Shown here one piece after another: positions 18,700 to 28,080 of a DNA stretch of 64,000 nt. This DNA is from Bacteroidota bacterium. Its GTDB lineage: Bacteria; Bacteroidota; Ignavibacteria; UBA10030; UBA6906. The notes under the pieces were generated by a model, which did not search any database, was not told the DNA's origin, and saw only the letters and a list, made by a program, of their open reading frames with translations. Position numbers and translations under genes: made by a program. The DNA is taken from positions 29,403-93,402 of the forward strand of contig JAHBUR010000016.1 in the NCBI GenBank assembly GCA_019637975.1. The letters run 5' to 3'. Position 1 is the first letter of the stretch. Each line of letters starts with the position of its first letter.

Positions 18700-20889
18700 C
18701 TACTTTGTTGTTAGTTCGAATACACCGCTCCAGTCGGCGGGAGGCGGATTTCGCTTGAAGAAACCTGCGCGTTCGGTGTATAGATGTGAAGGGTAGTCCT
18801 CTTTCCGAAGCATTGCCGCTTCACTGAATCTTCGTTCCGCTTCTTCCCATTTTCTCGATCGGTACAACATCAATCCTTCCGTGAACAACTGAACAAATTG
18901 TTCCAGCGCAGGATCAAGATTCGCATCCCGTTGCTGAATCAACTCGAATGTTCGAACGGGTTCCGTGCGTCCTTTCACCGATAGCAAGTCGAGTTCACGT
19001 CCGAGTATGTTGTGTTTCACAGCCTCATACGTTGTCTCGCTGACGATGATTTCCGTCCGATACACCTTGTTGGCTCCCTCGAGGCGAGAGGCGATATTCA
19101 CACTATCCCCGATAACAGTATAATCGAATTTCTCCGCGCCGCCCATATTGCCGACAACCATTTCGCCCGTGTTAATGCCGATGCGCGTGTAAATCGGCGG
19201 TCTGCCATCCAGCTTCCAGCGATCACGGATTTGCCCGAGTTTGTGCTGCATTTCCAGAGCTGCGACACATGCACGCAAAGCGTGATCTTCTTGCGATAGC
19301 GGCGCTCCCCAGAATGCGATCACCGCATCGCCGAAAAACTTGTCAAGTGTGCCGTTGTTGCGGAGAATAATGCTCGACATTTCCCCGAAATATTCGTTCA
19401 ACAATGCAACCAATGCATCGGATTCCATTTTCTCGGAAATCGATGTAAAGCCTTCAATATCACTGAACATTACAGTAAGCTGCTTGCGTTCTCCCCCCAA
19501 CTTCAACTTCTCCGGGTTGGCTATCAGCTCATCAACAACAGTCGGATTGACGTACGTGCTGAACATTGTCTTGATCATGAGGCGCTGCTTGCGCTCGGTG
19601 ACGAAGTGGTACCCCGTGCTTGCGACGTAGCCGCCAAGCACGGCCACGATGGGGCTGATCGCTGCCATAACAAACTGAGAGTGGATAAACAGCCACAGCG
19701 TTGCCGCTGCAATCACTGCAAGTTCGAGCATCACAAACAGAAAACCGAACAACTCAAAGACAAAATGCCGCTTGCTTCGCCCGCTTCTCAGAGCGGAGGT
19801 GACATAAAATGTGAAGAGGGAAAAGAACAGGACAAGGAGAATTTCCGACCGGGTTGATTGTTTGTACAGGAACCTGTTCTGGAGGATGCTCTCGACGACG
19901 TTCGCGTGTATCTCCACACCATACATGAGATTGTCGCCGCGCTGCAACCCCTGTGCTATGGAGACGGGAAAGAGATCATGATCTTCTGGCAGCGTCGAGC
20001 CGACAAGAACAATTTTATCCGTAAACGTACCGTCATACCGGTACCCGTAATCGGGGTCGCTGAACGTGTTGATCGATTCGCCCGTTTCCGTTTCTTCATT
20101 GGTGATGATGTCTTCGTCATCGATAACATCCGCGAACTTGACACGCCGGAATGTTCCGCTGGGGCCGAAGAAATTGATAAGCAGGGAAGAGGGATCGTAT
20201 TGCGGAATCATTCGCCCGGCATACGCGAAACGCTTCTCTTCAATTGTTGCAACATGTTGCGGCGGAAGTCCCAGGTATTTATTGAGAACGGCAAAGCCGA
20301 ATGTCGGCACGCGAACAGTATTGTGCCGCCTGATATGTGTTGCCTCCCAGAACGGACTGTAGCGTCTGTGCACGCCATCCGGGTCGTTCCGGATATTGAC
20401 GAGCCCGAGCGAACTATCCACTGTGAAGAAGATGTTGCCAAAGTGTTCATCGGCTTCAACCAGTGCATAATCCTGCGGCTTCGTTTCCAGCTTGCCTGCC
20501 AGCACAACAATTCCCGCTTCGCGAATTGCCGCCCGGAGATCGTCGTCGTTTTCCGGGGACTGGACTTCCGCTTCACTCAGGATAATATCGATCCCGACAG
20601 TCTTCGCACCTGCTGCTTTCAGATTTCGGACAAGACGGGCATAGTATGAGCGGGGCCACGGCCACCGATCGGGCAGCGACCTGTACGATTCATCGTTGAC
20701 TTCTACAAGTACGACATGGCTTGATTCACGCAAGGCGGGATATGTGCCGCGTACCTGAAAGCGGTAGTCCAGCGTTGCCATCTCGAGCCGTTGCACAACT
20801 CCCAGCTGGAGGATATCATCATGCGTGAGAATGATGGTGAGCACGCCGACAACGATTGCAACCAGGAGTTTTCTGAGGTGCGGGTTCAT
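18700..20889 (-). CDS. CHASE2-domain class III adenylate/guanylate cyclase
   Basis: 729 aa. A short N-terminal membrane helix is followed by a periplasmic CHASE2 sensor (about residues 30-340; VVLVEVNDESYRSLPDRWPW is typical), then three membrane segments (about 345-435) and a cytoplasmic class III cyclase domain. Metal-binding Asp residues lie in MFSDIEGFTS and KFFGDAVIAFWG. The base-specifying pair looks like Lys plus Thr (DKFF and DYTVIGD), as in class IIIb adenylate cyclases. A TPR-like tail closes the protein. It probably makes cAMP in response to an envelope signal. It lies 6 bases behind the large barrel gene, so the two are surely cotranscribed. Confidence 0.9.
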   Translation of the reverse strand: MNPHLRKLLVAIVVGVLTIILTHDDILQLGVVQRLEMATLDYRFQVRGTYPALRESSHVVLVEVNDESYRSLPDRWPWPRSYYARLVRNLKAAGAKTVGIDIILSEAEVQSPENDDDLRAAIREAGIVVLAGKLETKPQDYALVEADEHFGNIFFTVDSSLGLVNIRNDPDGVHRRYSPFWEATHIRRHNTVRVPTFGFAVLNKYLGLPPQHVATIEEKRFAYAGRMIPQYDPSSLLINFFGPSGTFRRVKFADVIDDEDIITNEETETGESINTFSDPDYGYRYDGTFTDKIVLVGSTLPEDHDLFPVSIAQGLQRGDNLMYGVEIHANVVESILQNRFLYKQSTRSEILLVLFFSLFTFYVTSALRSGRSKRHFVFELFGFLFVMLELAVIAAATLWLFIHSQFVMAAISPIVAVLGGYVASTGYHFVTERKQRLMIKTMFSTYVNPTVVDELIANPEKLKLGGERKQLTVMFSDIEGFTSISEKMESDALVALLNEYFGEMSSIILRNNGTLDKFFGDAVIAFWGAPLSQEDHALRACVAALEMQHKLGQIRDRWKLDGRPPIYTRIGINTGEMVVGNMGGAEKFDYTVIGDSVNIASRLEGANKVYRTEIIVSETTYEAVKHNILGRELDLLSVKGRTEPVRTFELIQQRDANLDPALEQFVQLFTEGLMLYRSRKWEEAERRFSEAAMLRKEDYPSHLYTERAGFFKRNPPPADWSGVFELTTK

Positions 20890-20895
20890 TGCACG

Positions 20896-23334
20896 TCAGA
20901 AATCGAAGCGATATTTGACGCTCCAGAAATCATCGTTCGGGAGGCCGATGTTCCCGAAGAGGCTGTACTGAAGGATGATGTTCATTGCTCGCGTCACAGC
21001 CCATTGCGTCGAAAGATCGACTGTGACCCGCTTGAAATCGCCGAACGTAGGACTGACGGTGCAGGAAACCGACGCAACATCATCGGGAAGAGTGTACACG
21101 CCGTTGGCAAACACATTCGTGTACCGCAACCGCATGCGCGCCCCGAACGGCCCCGGGTAAGTATTGTAGTTGTGCGTGAACCCCATTGTGGTTTGCAGCG
21201 GTATCCGGTATCGCGAGTTGAGATTCAAAGCGACGGAGGTGTTGCGGACATCGAGGTTTTGCGGCGTGTAATCATTCCGTTGTGAACCCGAAAGGCTGAT
21301 TGATGCGGTATGCGACGCATGGAAGTTGAACCGCTGAGCAAGAAGAACAAAAATCCTGTTCGTCTGATCGTCCACCGCACCAATCACAAATCGCGGAGAA
21401 AGGTTGTTGATGTTTCGATAATGTGTGAACCCCACAGCGATGCTCGGTACGTTTGAACGCGGATCGTAGTTAACGGCAACATTGTACGTTGTGAAATGAG
21501 TTGTCACCGCTTTTGATTTGCTGGTATTGTCCGAAAGGCGCTCGTATCCGAGAGTGATGAAGAGATTCTGGGCCGGAAGCTTGATCCGATCGGTGATGTT
21601 AAATCCCGCAATGTCCGTTCTGAGGAACGTTTGCCCGAATGAATTGTAGTCGCTTCCCCGAAACTGATAGCTGATTCTGAATGCGTTATCGAAGTAATTC
21701 AGAGCAAGGCCTACGTCGTAGGCAACTGTTGAGAGTTTCTTGAACGAAAGAGGCCGGAGATTGTCGTTGACCGTAATGAAGCTCTTCAGGATGTCCCGTG
21801 CGTTCTTGATGGCAGCAGCATCCTTCGTGTACACCGAGTCGATATACGCATCGGTGAAGTTGCCGCTTGAAATATCGTTATTGTATGCACTGAAGGCAAA
21901 CTGTCCGGTCAGCTCGATTCTGCTGTTATCGAAGCGCGATAACAAATCTGCTCCCAGTACAAGATTCTCTTTGGGCCTCGTCCCGTACCGGATTGAATTC
22001 ATGTCATCTTTCGACTTCAACCAGGTGAAGCCGATTTGATATGTCTCGCCAGATCCGAAACTCGGTCGCACGGCAAAAAGGCTGCGCGAGTAGGTTCCGT
22101 AATTGTACTTTCCCCAGAGAACCGAATCGATTTTTGCGTATGCCGCGAGAGAGTCGAGCTGTTGTTCGTACGCCAGGTTTTCAATCGGAATGACCTTCAG
22201 GAGAGTTCCCTCAATATCACGGACTGTCTTTCCGGCAGCAACCTCAACGTTGAATTTGCCGAGCCTGATTGCAGAGTTCAGCCCGCGAACACGTTTTCCG
22301 TTCAGGATCAGACTCGGGAAGTAGGGGTAACTGTCGCCGTATCCCACAAGGAGCCATTTTGATTCCAATCCGGCGTAATATCTGTTTTGCGGCTGCCGAT
22401 TCAAGCGTTCATCCGACGTGACGAACGCATTGGCATTGAAACGCCACGCACCCTGGCTGCCGTTGAAGCGGAAGTTACCCCGATTGTACCATGTTTCTTC
22501 GCGGTTTACTTTCTCGCGCCTGAGCTCAAGATCAACGGATCCCGTTGATACAAATGCGGCACCCCCCCGCTCGGGGGGCTGTCCTTCAGCCAGCACGTTG
22601 AATGACGTTGTCACCTGTCGGTGCAATAATCCCTGGCGGTTGTACAACAAAACGGAAGCTGTGTAACGCCCCGGCTTGAGAGTGACTCCGTGATTGGTCG
22701 GAACATACACGAGAATGTCATCACTGATAACAATATGGCGCGTGACATTTGTATTATTCAGAAAGAGTTGAGTCGCCCGCTTGACAACCATCGTGTCTGC
22801 TCTGAACATCGACACGGAAATCAGCACATCGTTTGCCTCATAGGAGGCGTTTGGTTCAGGACTGAGGAATACCGCTTGTACATCATCCTCCTTCTTCATA
22901 ACAGGAAGCTGGAGGGTTTTCCCGGGTGCATTGGTAAGCGGGTCCGGGCTTTCGCTTACAGGGTATGACTCGAGTTGACCCGAACGATTGACGAGCACGA
23001 TATAATATTCAAGGAACGGCGGTGATACATGCCTGGGAGGAATTCGTGCGATTGCCGTGTTTCCTAACAGCTCCATCTCCACCCTGGTCCAGCCCGATTC
23101 GGTAAATGAGCGGTAGAGAAAGTATACGCGTTCTATGGTTTCTCCATGGCGCAGCTCGGCACGGACTACCAACGGTGATCCGCTAACAGCTTCAGATGGT
23201 GAGAACGAGGAGATGCTCGTTGAAACCTGGGCCTGTAGAGTTGATATACTGATGAGAAGAGAACAGAGCAGAACAAGAGTATGCAGAACACGGCAACGGC
23301 ACCTCGATAGGGTCGGCGAAAAGCCAATTGTCAT
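20896..23334 (-). CDS. Large outer-membrane beta-barrel protein of unknown function
   Basis: 812 aa, with a long signal peptide ending near residue 36 (SLLISISTLQAQ). Residues 40-260 form beta-sandwich-like domains. From about 275 to the end the sequence alternates polar and aromatic residues like a large barrel and ends in Phe (SVKYRFDF), the usual outer-membrane insertion signal. I do not recognise a named family. It shares a transcript with the CHASE2 cyclase and follows, past a terminator, the FecR and secreted-protein genes. A run of C7 and G6 at about 22561-22580 forms a GC hairpin within the coding region. Confidence 0.7.
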   Translation of the reverse strand: MTIGFSPTLSRCRCRVLHTLVLLCSLLISISTLQAQVSTSISSFSPSEAVSGSPLVVRAELRHGETIERVYFLYRSFTESGWTRVEMELLGNTAIARIPPRHVSPPFLEYYIVLVNRSGQLESYPVSESPDPLTNAPGKTLQLPVMKKEDDVQAVFLSPEPNASYEANDVLISVSMFRADTMVVKRATQLFLNNTNVTRHIVISDDILVYVPTNHGVTLKPGRYTASVLLYNRQGLLHRQVTTSFNVLAEGQPPERGGAAFVSTGSVDLELRREKVNREETWYNRGNFRFNGSQGAWRFNANAFVTSDERLNRQPQNRYYAGLESKWLLVGYGDSYPYFPSLILNGKRVRGLNSAIRLGKFNVEVAAGKTVRDIEGTLLKVIPIENLAYEQQLDSLAAYAKIDSVLWGKYNYGTYSRSLFAVRPSFGSGETYQIGFTWLKSKDDMNSIRYGTRPKENLVLGADLLSRFDNSRIELTGQFAFSAYNNDISSGNFTDAYIDSVYTKDAAAIKNARDILKSFITVNDNLRPLSFKKLSTVAYDVGLALNYFDNAFRISYQFRGSDYNSFGQTFLRTDIAGFNITDRIKLPAQNLFITLGYERLSDNTSKSKAVTTHFTTYNVAVNYDPRSNVPSIAVGFTHYRNINNLSPRFVIGAVDDQTNRIFVLLAQRFNFHASHTASISLSGSQRNDYTPQNLDVRNTSVALNLNSRYRIPLQTTMGFTHNYNTYPGPFGARMRLRYTNVFANGVYTLPDDVASVSCTVSPTFGDFKRVTVDLSTQWAVTRAMNIILQYSLFGNIGLPNDDFWSVKYRFDF

Positions 23335-23357
23335 TGTATCTAAGAGGAGAATGATTC

Positions 23358-23394
23358 AAAAAAAAGCCCTGCAGAACATCACATCCACAGGGCT
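23358..23394 (-). terminator. Intrinsic terminator between FecR and barrel genes
   Basis: On the minus strand AGCCCTG and CAGGGCT (7 bp, 16-base loop) are followed directly by eight T (plus-strand A run 23358-23365). It starts 20 bases past the FecR stop and ends 24 bases before the barrel start codon, dividing the cluster into two transcription units or allowing partial readthrough. Confidence 0.75.
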
Positions 23395-23413
23395 ACTCGC
23401 GTGTGAACGTCAC

Positions 23414-24109
23414 TTATCTGAACTTGATTTCGATGTTCTTCTTGTTGCCCCCGCCGTCCTTCAACTCGATATCAAGCCTGCCGTCCTGCTCTCCTGTACG
23501 CGAGGAAAGCTCGGCGGCTACCTTTTCTTCGGGCGTTGACGGGCGTACTTGGAGAGTACCGTCGGGAAATGAAAGTCCGGTAAACCCGCCGCCCACATCG
23601 ACAACCCGCGACGAAACCTTGCTTGAGAGCGTAACCAGTCCGTCAAGAACAATCAGCTTATCCGAAGAGTCTGATGCGCTGAACTGTCCGCTTGTTCCCC
23701 GCACCGATGCAACAGAAGTCGGCGACGAAAAACGAAAGCCCTCACCCTGTTGTTGCTTCTTGATACTGAAGCCGATGACACCCCGCTCGAACTCGGTCGA
23801 CTTCAATGTTGACGTTGCATCCTTTGCGCCACTGAGCAGCACCTCGGTCTTTTCACGTACGCGCAACATGCTGTTGTCTTTGAACTTGATCACCGCGATG
23901 GATTTCTCTCCGGTTTTCAAACGCTCGCCGGACGAGAGCATTTCGCCCCGCTTGGCAGCCTGCCAGGCTTTGTCGGGTTGTTTGCGCGTAACATCCAGAA
24001 TAACTCTGCTGATAAGTGCAATAGTAGTATTCTGCATCGGGGGAGGAACTGCGCCCGGGAGGACGCATATCATCACCACTATTAGGCCTGCTAAACCTGT
24101 TGTTTTCAT
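23414..24109 (-). CDS. FecR domain-containing exported protein
   Basis: 231 aa from the ATG at 24109, which has GGGAG 8 bases upstream and leads into a signal peptide (MKTTGLAGLIVVMICVLPGA). The FecR domain spans about residues 50-170: GEMLSSGERLKTGEKSIAVI, then SMLRVREKTEV, then SPTSVASVRGTSGQF. Such proteins with a signal peptide and no N-terminal cytoplasmic part are not classical FecR sigma regulators; they are often envelope proteins encoded near CHASE2 sensors. The C-terminal half is charged. It follows the 24126 gene by 16 bases and ends in a clear terminator. Confidence 0.85.
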   Translation of the reverse strand: MKTTGLAGLIVVMICVLPGAVPPPMQNTTIALISRVILDVTRKQPDKAWQAAKRGEMLSSGERLKTGEKSIAVIKFKDNSMLRVREKTEVLLSGAKDATSTLKSTEFERGVIGFSIKKQQQGEGFRFSSPTSVASVRGTSGQFSASDSSDKLIVLDGLVTLSSKVSSRVVDVGGGFTGLSFPDGTLQVRPSTPEEKVAAELSSRTGEQDGRLDIELKDGGGNKKNIEIKFR

Positions 24110-24125
24110 TGTCAGACTCCCCTGA

Positions 24126-25196
24126 TTATTCAACAATTACCGAACTGACTGATTCCGGGCTTGACCGGATATCATTCAATGCGTTTAACAAGTCGGCCAG
24201 AGAAATAGGGGAACCATTGAACCGGAATGTCCCGGACGGGCTGAGATCCTGGGCGCGAATTTGATCGAACACGGGTTTGTATGAAGGAGGCAGAGCATCC
24301 TCCAATTCCTGAAGTAGCCAATCGAGGGAGCTTCTTCGCTGTGTCGAAACGGAGAATGACCGCAAAGCGCTGCGAAGCTCGAGATCTGTTCCGCCCGCTG
24401 TGCCAACCAATCCCTTCACGTGCCACACGTATGTCCGGCCAGGCATCAGTGGTCGCGCACCAGTTACGGGATAGCGGAATGATCGCGTTGCAACAGTTGC
24501 GGTTGTCTGGGGAGTACCGGAAGCCACTTCTTCCAGGCTTCGCTGACCGGGAAGCATCTCATAGATACTGATTGTTGCGCGCGGCCCGTCGTATTGCCAC
24601 TCAAACAACGGCAGTTCTTCCACAACTGTCTCACCCGCGGCCGGTGCAAGCAACACCGGGGATGACGGATTGGTCAAATTGAATTCGAACATTCCCTGAC
24701 CCGTCGCATTGCTGGCGCTGACATCAACCGTAAACCTGTACGTGCCTGCAGGCATCGACCCGCTCGGAAGAGCAATCTCCTGAAATGCTGCTTTCGCCTG
24801 TTGGTTGAAGATGTAGCCGTCAACATCGCGCTGCGGAATGCCTCTTCCTCTTCCAAGTTCGAGGTTGGTAACAGTTCTGGTGCCTTCCAACAGGAAGGGT
24901 TTCGAGATGAACTTCGCGGCATTGACGTAGGTTTCACCGGCAGCCAAATAGACATCAAGGTTGATCGTGAGAACCACTTCGACCGATTGTGGTGACGACA
25001 TGGTGATTGTAAAAAGCCACTTCGGCGTTGTGGCATTGAGAAAATCAAGGTCGCTAATACTCAGAGTATTAACGGGTGCACGAAGGGTGGTAACGGTGAT
25101 TTGGCTCTGTGAGGTGGCCGGCCACAGAAGAACCGCCAAGCAGAAAAGAACCGAAAGGACTCCCCAAGTCCTTTTCCCATCAAACACATTCTTCAT
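24126..25196 (-). CDS. Secreted protein with Ig/Fn3-like region, unknown function
   Basis: 356 aa with a signal peptide (VLFCLAVLLWPATSQSQ). Residues 35-180 look like an all-beta domain. Residues 185-285 begin SPVLLAPAAGETVVEELPLF and include YVWHVKGLVG, the pattern of a fibronectin III-like fold. The C-terminal 70 residues are helical. No enzyme motif is visible. It is the first gene of a unit with the FecR protein and lies next to the barrel/cyclase unit, so an envelope-sensing or structural role is possible but is only inference. Confidence 0.65.
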   Translation of the reverse strand: MKNVFDGKRTWGVLSVLFCLAVLLWPATSQSQITVTTLRAPVNTLSISDLDFLNATTPKWLFTITMSSPQSVEVVLTINLDVYLAAGETYVNAAKFISKPFLLEGTRTVTNLELGRGRGIPQRDVDGYIFNQQAKAAFQEIALPSGSMPAGTYRFTVDVSASNATGQGMFEFNLTNPSSPVLLAPAAGETVVEELPLFEWQYDGPRATISIYEMLPGQRSLEEVASGTPQTTATVATRSFRYPVTGARPLMPGRTYVWHVKGLVGTAGGTDLELRSALRSFSVSTQRRSSLDWLLQELEDALPPSYKPVFDQIRAQDLSPSGTFRFNGSPISLADLLNALNDIRSSPESVSSVIVE

Positions 25197-25300
25197 AATT
25201 GTTCCCCTTCAGATTATGAATAGACAACATTCCCCTTGAAATGATAAGAAAAACCCCATTGGATAGCAAACCCGATGATCTTTGCGACTGTTCAACGCAC

Positions 25301-25332
25301 AAAAAAGGGAGGGCGCTTCAAAAGGCCCTCCC
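25301..25332 (-). terminator. Intrinsic terminator of the dxr-rseP operon
   Basis: GGGAGGGC (25307-25314) and GCCCTCCC (25325-25332) form an 8-bp GC-rich stem. On the minus strand it is followed by six T (A run 25301-25306). It lies 30 bases past the rseP stop. Confidence 0.85.
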
Positions 25333-25361
25333 ATGACCGGATCTTTCTATGGCAATGGTAA

Positions 25362-26678
25362 TCAGAAATTTCTGATATCGTTGAACACGACAAAAGCCAT
25401 GAATGCGAGGAGGAGAAAGAACCCCGCCCGCTGAACCACAAGCTTGATTTTCGTCGGGATTTCCCGCCCCATTATTCCCTCAATGCCGAGAAACACAAGG
25501 TGTCCGCCGTCAAGGGCCGGGATTGGCAGGATATTCAGGATGGCGAGACTGATGCTGAGAAACGCCATAAACGTCAGGTATGTGATGATGCCCAGTTCAG
25601 CAGTCTGCGAGGCGAGCTGCGCAATTTTGATTGGCCCAGCGACGGATTCGCGGAAGGGGGTTTTGCCGCTGACAATACTCCCGATCCCCTTGATCGTCAG
25701 CCCCACCACATTGCTGATGCTGACAACGCCCTCATTCAGGGCTTCGAGCAGTGAATAGTCTGTATGTTTGACCGGCCCGTTGTAACGCAACCCGAACGAG
25801 ATACCTATCAACCCCTTGTCGCTTGGCACAACCGTGCCCGACATCAGCGAGTCGTTGCGTCGCCATTCAACATGCAACGGCTTACCCGCATGTGCACGTA
25901 CGATCTCATTCACTCTGCGGTCGTACCTGATCGGTTGATTGTCGAGCGAGAGGAGAACGTCGCCCGCCTTGAGTCCTAACTCCGCGGCAGGCCTGCCCGG
26001 ATCAACGGTGTTGATAACGAGTTCCGTGTGGTTAGGCGTAATACCGAATGAGCCTTCGTTGAGGGATTGCAGAGTCTGTTCAGGGGCGTTGACAATCACT
26101 TCATTCCCATCCCGCAGGACAACGAAGTGAAGTTCCTTCCCGATATTTTGGAGATAGACATGATTCCTGACGTCATCCCAATGCTCAATCTTCTTGTCGT
26201 TTATTGTCAAAATCTTGTCGCCGCTTCGGAGTCCGGCTGCCTCGGCGGGGCTTGCTTCAAGCACGTAGCCGATTTCTGTGGTGTCGGAAACACTTTTGCC
26301 TTGCGAATAGTGAATCCCCCAAAAAATTCCAACGGCGAGAAGGATGTTCATAATCACGCCGGCAGAAATGACAATCATTCTCTGCCAGATCGGTTTCGAA
26401 CGGTATTCCCACGGTTGAGGTTCCTGTTGCAAGTATTCGGTATCAAAGCTTTCATCGATCATCCCGGCGATCTTGACATACCCGCCGATCGGAATCCAGG
26501 AGATACAGTAATCCGTTTCACCGATTTTCTTCCCGAATGCGCGGGGAGGAAAGCCTAGAGAGAACACATCAACCCGCATACCGAACATTTTTGCTGCAAG
26601 AAAATGCCCCAACTCATGAATGAATACCAGAATACCTAACGTGACAACAAAATAAAATATCGTGTTGATGACTTCCAT
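25362..26678 (-). CDS. rseP: Site-2 zinc metalloprotease RseP
   Basis: 438 aa. The first membrane segment holds the HExxH zinc site (His21, Glu22, His25 in VFIHELGHFLAAK). Two PDZ domains follow (around residues 125-200 and 205-285), and the LDGGHL motif lies in a C-terminal membrane helix. RseP cuts transmembrane anti-sigma factors and signal peptide remnants in the inner membrane. The zf-HC2 anti-sigma factor at 11.7 kb is a possible client (inference). It starts 12 bases after dxr, the usual order in bacteria, and ends in a strong terminator. Confidence 0.95.
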   Translation of the reverse strand: MEVINTIFYFVVTLGILVFIHELGHFLAAKMFGMRVDVFSLGFPPRAFGKKIGETDYCISWIPIGGYVKIAGMIDESFDTEYLQQEPQPWEYRSKPIWQRMIVISAGVIMNILLAVGIFWGIHYSQGKSVSDTTEIGYVLEASPAEAAGLRSGDKILTINDKKIEHWDDVRNHVYLQNIGKELHFVVLRDGNEVIVNAPEQTLQSLNEGSFGITPNHTELVINTVDPGRPAAELGLKAGDVLLSLDNQPIRYDRRVNEIVRAHAGKPLHVEWRRNDSLMSGTVVPSDKGLIGISFGLRYNGPVKHTDYSLLEALNEGVVSISNVVGLTIKGIGSIVSGKTPFRESVAGPIKIAQLASQTAELGIITYLTFMAFLSISLAILNILPIPALDGGHLVFLGIEGIMGREIPTKIKLVVQRAGFFLLLAFMAFVVFNDIRNF

Positions 26679-26690
26679 GCGATTCCTTCG

Positions 26691-27851
26691 TTACTGTACC
26701 GTTGTTGAGAATTCGTGAGCATGCTGACGCGTCTCGGCATCAATACGCACAATTTGTTCGTACGTTGCATTGTGAACCACTGTGTGTGAAAGCAGCGCTT
26801 CCTCGATGACTTCGGGAATTGATGAAAAAGGGATTTCCTGATTCAGGAACTTCTGCACGGCAACTTCATTGGCGGCGTTCAGAACGGTGGTTGCCGTTCC
26901 CCCTTTCTCCAATGCCGTGAACGCGAGATCAAGACATTTGAACTTCTCGTAGTCCGGCTCGTCAAACGTCATTTCTTTCAGCGTAGAAAAATCCAACCGC
27001 TTGTGCGGAGCTTCCGGTCTGTCGGGATACATCAACGCGTATTGAATCGGCACCTTCATATCGGGCATGCCAAGCTGCGCCTTCGTCGAGCCGTCCTTGA
27101 ATTCCACCATCGAGTGGATGATGGATTGCGGGTGAATCACGACATCAATGCGTGCGGGCGGCAATCCGAACAACCAGTGTGCTTCTATCACCTCAAGTCC
27201 TTTATTCATCAGCGTTGCCGAATCGATCGTGATTTTGTTCCCCATGCTCCACGTCGGATGATTTAACGCATCGGCAACCGTGATACCGGAGAAGCGTTCT
27301 TTTTCCAGTCGCCGGAACGGACCGCCGGAGGCCGTAAGAATCAGCCTCTCAACATTGCCGATCTCTTCGCCTTGCAGACATTGGAGGATGGCACTATGCT
27401 CGCTGTCAACAGGAATCATCCGTACGCCATGTGTCTTCACGGCTTTCATCATGATTTCGCCGGCAACGACAAGCGTTTCCTTATTTGCCAGAGCTATGTC
27501 CTTTCCGGCTTGAATGGCATGCAGCGTCGGCTTCAGTCCGGCAAACCCGACCAGGGAACTCACAACAACGTCAACATCTTCGCGCTGAACGATCTCGCAC
27601 AAGGCATCTTCGCCGGAAAGTACTTCAGTTGTTCCATTGACGAATTTTCTCAGGACTGACGCGTTGCACTCGTCAAGTACCACAACCGCACGCGGGTTGA
27701 ATTGCAGGATCTGCTTCTGCAACAAGTCGATATTCTTGTGTCCCGTCAGATAGGTAACGCGGAAACGGTCGGGAAACAGGGAAATGACATCCAGTGTGCT
27801 GCGCCCGATGGAACCCGTGGAACCGAGGATGGCTATGTTCTTCTTTCTCAC
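26691..27851 (-). CDS. dxr: 1-deoxy-D-xylulose 5-phosphate reductoisomerase
   Basis: 386 aa with a GTG start. It opens with the NADPH-binding motif NIAILGSTGSIGRSTLDVI. The metal and substrate residues fall in PVDSEHSAILQCL and MNKGLEVIEAHWLF, and the family motifs LTASGGPFR and HPTWSMG are present. The enzyme makes 2-C-methyl-D-erythritol 4-phosphate, the committed step of the MEP isoprenoid pathway. Length is normal. It heads an operon with rseP. A two-tier hairpin lies 35 bases upstream in its leader (27886-27922). Confidence 0.96.
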   Translation of the reverse strand: MRKKNIAILGSTGSIGRSTLDVISLFPDRFRVTYLTGHKNIDLLQKQILQFNPRAVVVLDECNASVLRKFVNGTTEVLSGEDALCEIVQREDVDVVVSSLVGFAGLKPTLHAIQAGKDIALANKETLVVAGEIMMKAVKTHGVRMIPVDSEHSAILQCLQGEEIGNVERLILTASGGPFRRLEKERFSGITVADALNHPTWSMGNKITIDSATLMNKGLEVIEAHWLFGLPPARIDVVIHPQSIIHSMVEFKDGSTKAQLGMPDMKVPIQYALMYPDRPEAPHKRLDFSTLKEMTFDEPDYEKFKCLDLAFTALEKGGTATTVLNAANEVAVQKFLNQEIPFSSIPEVIEEALLSHTVVHNATYEQIVRIDAETRQHAHEFSTTVQ

Positions 27852-27885
27852 TATCGAAAAATCATTCTCTCACACAGAAACAAAA

Positions 27886-27922
27886 TCACCAAGAGATTCG
27901 TTCTTGAATCAAAGCTTGGTGA
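27886..27922 (-). promoter_or_regulatory. Terminator-like two-tier hairpin in the dxr leader
   Basis: On the minus strand TCACCAAG (27922-27915) pairs with CTTGGTGA (27893-27886), enclosing an inner GATTC/GAATC stem, and is followed by TTTTGTTT. No minus-strand gene lies upstream, because the next gene is divergent, so this sits in dxr's own leader. It may be an attenuator, an operator, or a structured 5' UTR. Confidence 0.5.
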
Positions 27923-28045
27923 TGAAAATAGTCGTTTCAAATCAGCAAAAAGGTACGTAAATCGCATTTCGTTAGCAAGGAATGCGCTGCGATCCAATAT
28001 GGGAACCAGCCTCCTTGAGGACAGTTTATGCTTATTGCACTCATA

Positions 28046-28073
28046 TTGTATAGTTATGTGAATTTGGTATATT
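28046..28073 (+). promoter_or_regulatory. Promoter directly abutting the TPR gene
   Basis: TTGTAT (28046-28051), a 16-base spacer and TATATT (28068-28073). Transcription would start about at the ATG (28081), which suggests a leaderless mRNA. No ribosome-binding site is seen before the ATG, in agreement. Confidence 0.5.
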
Positions 28074-28080
28074 ATTTCAC

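Noticed and set aside
22555..22585. GC hairpin (C7/G6) as a regulatory site
   Set aside because: It lies within the barrel coding region, encodes the peptide GQPPERGGA, and has no T tract.
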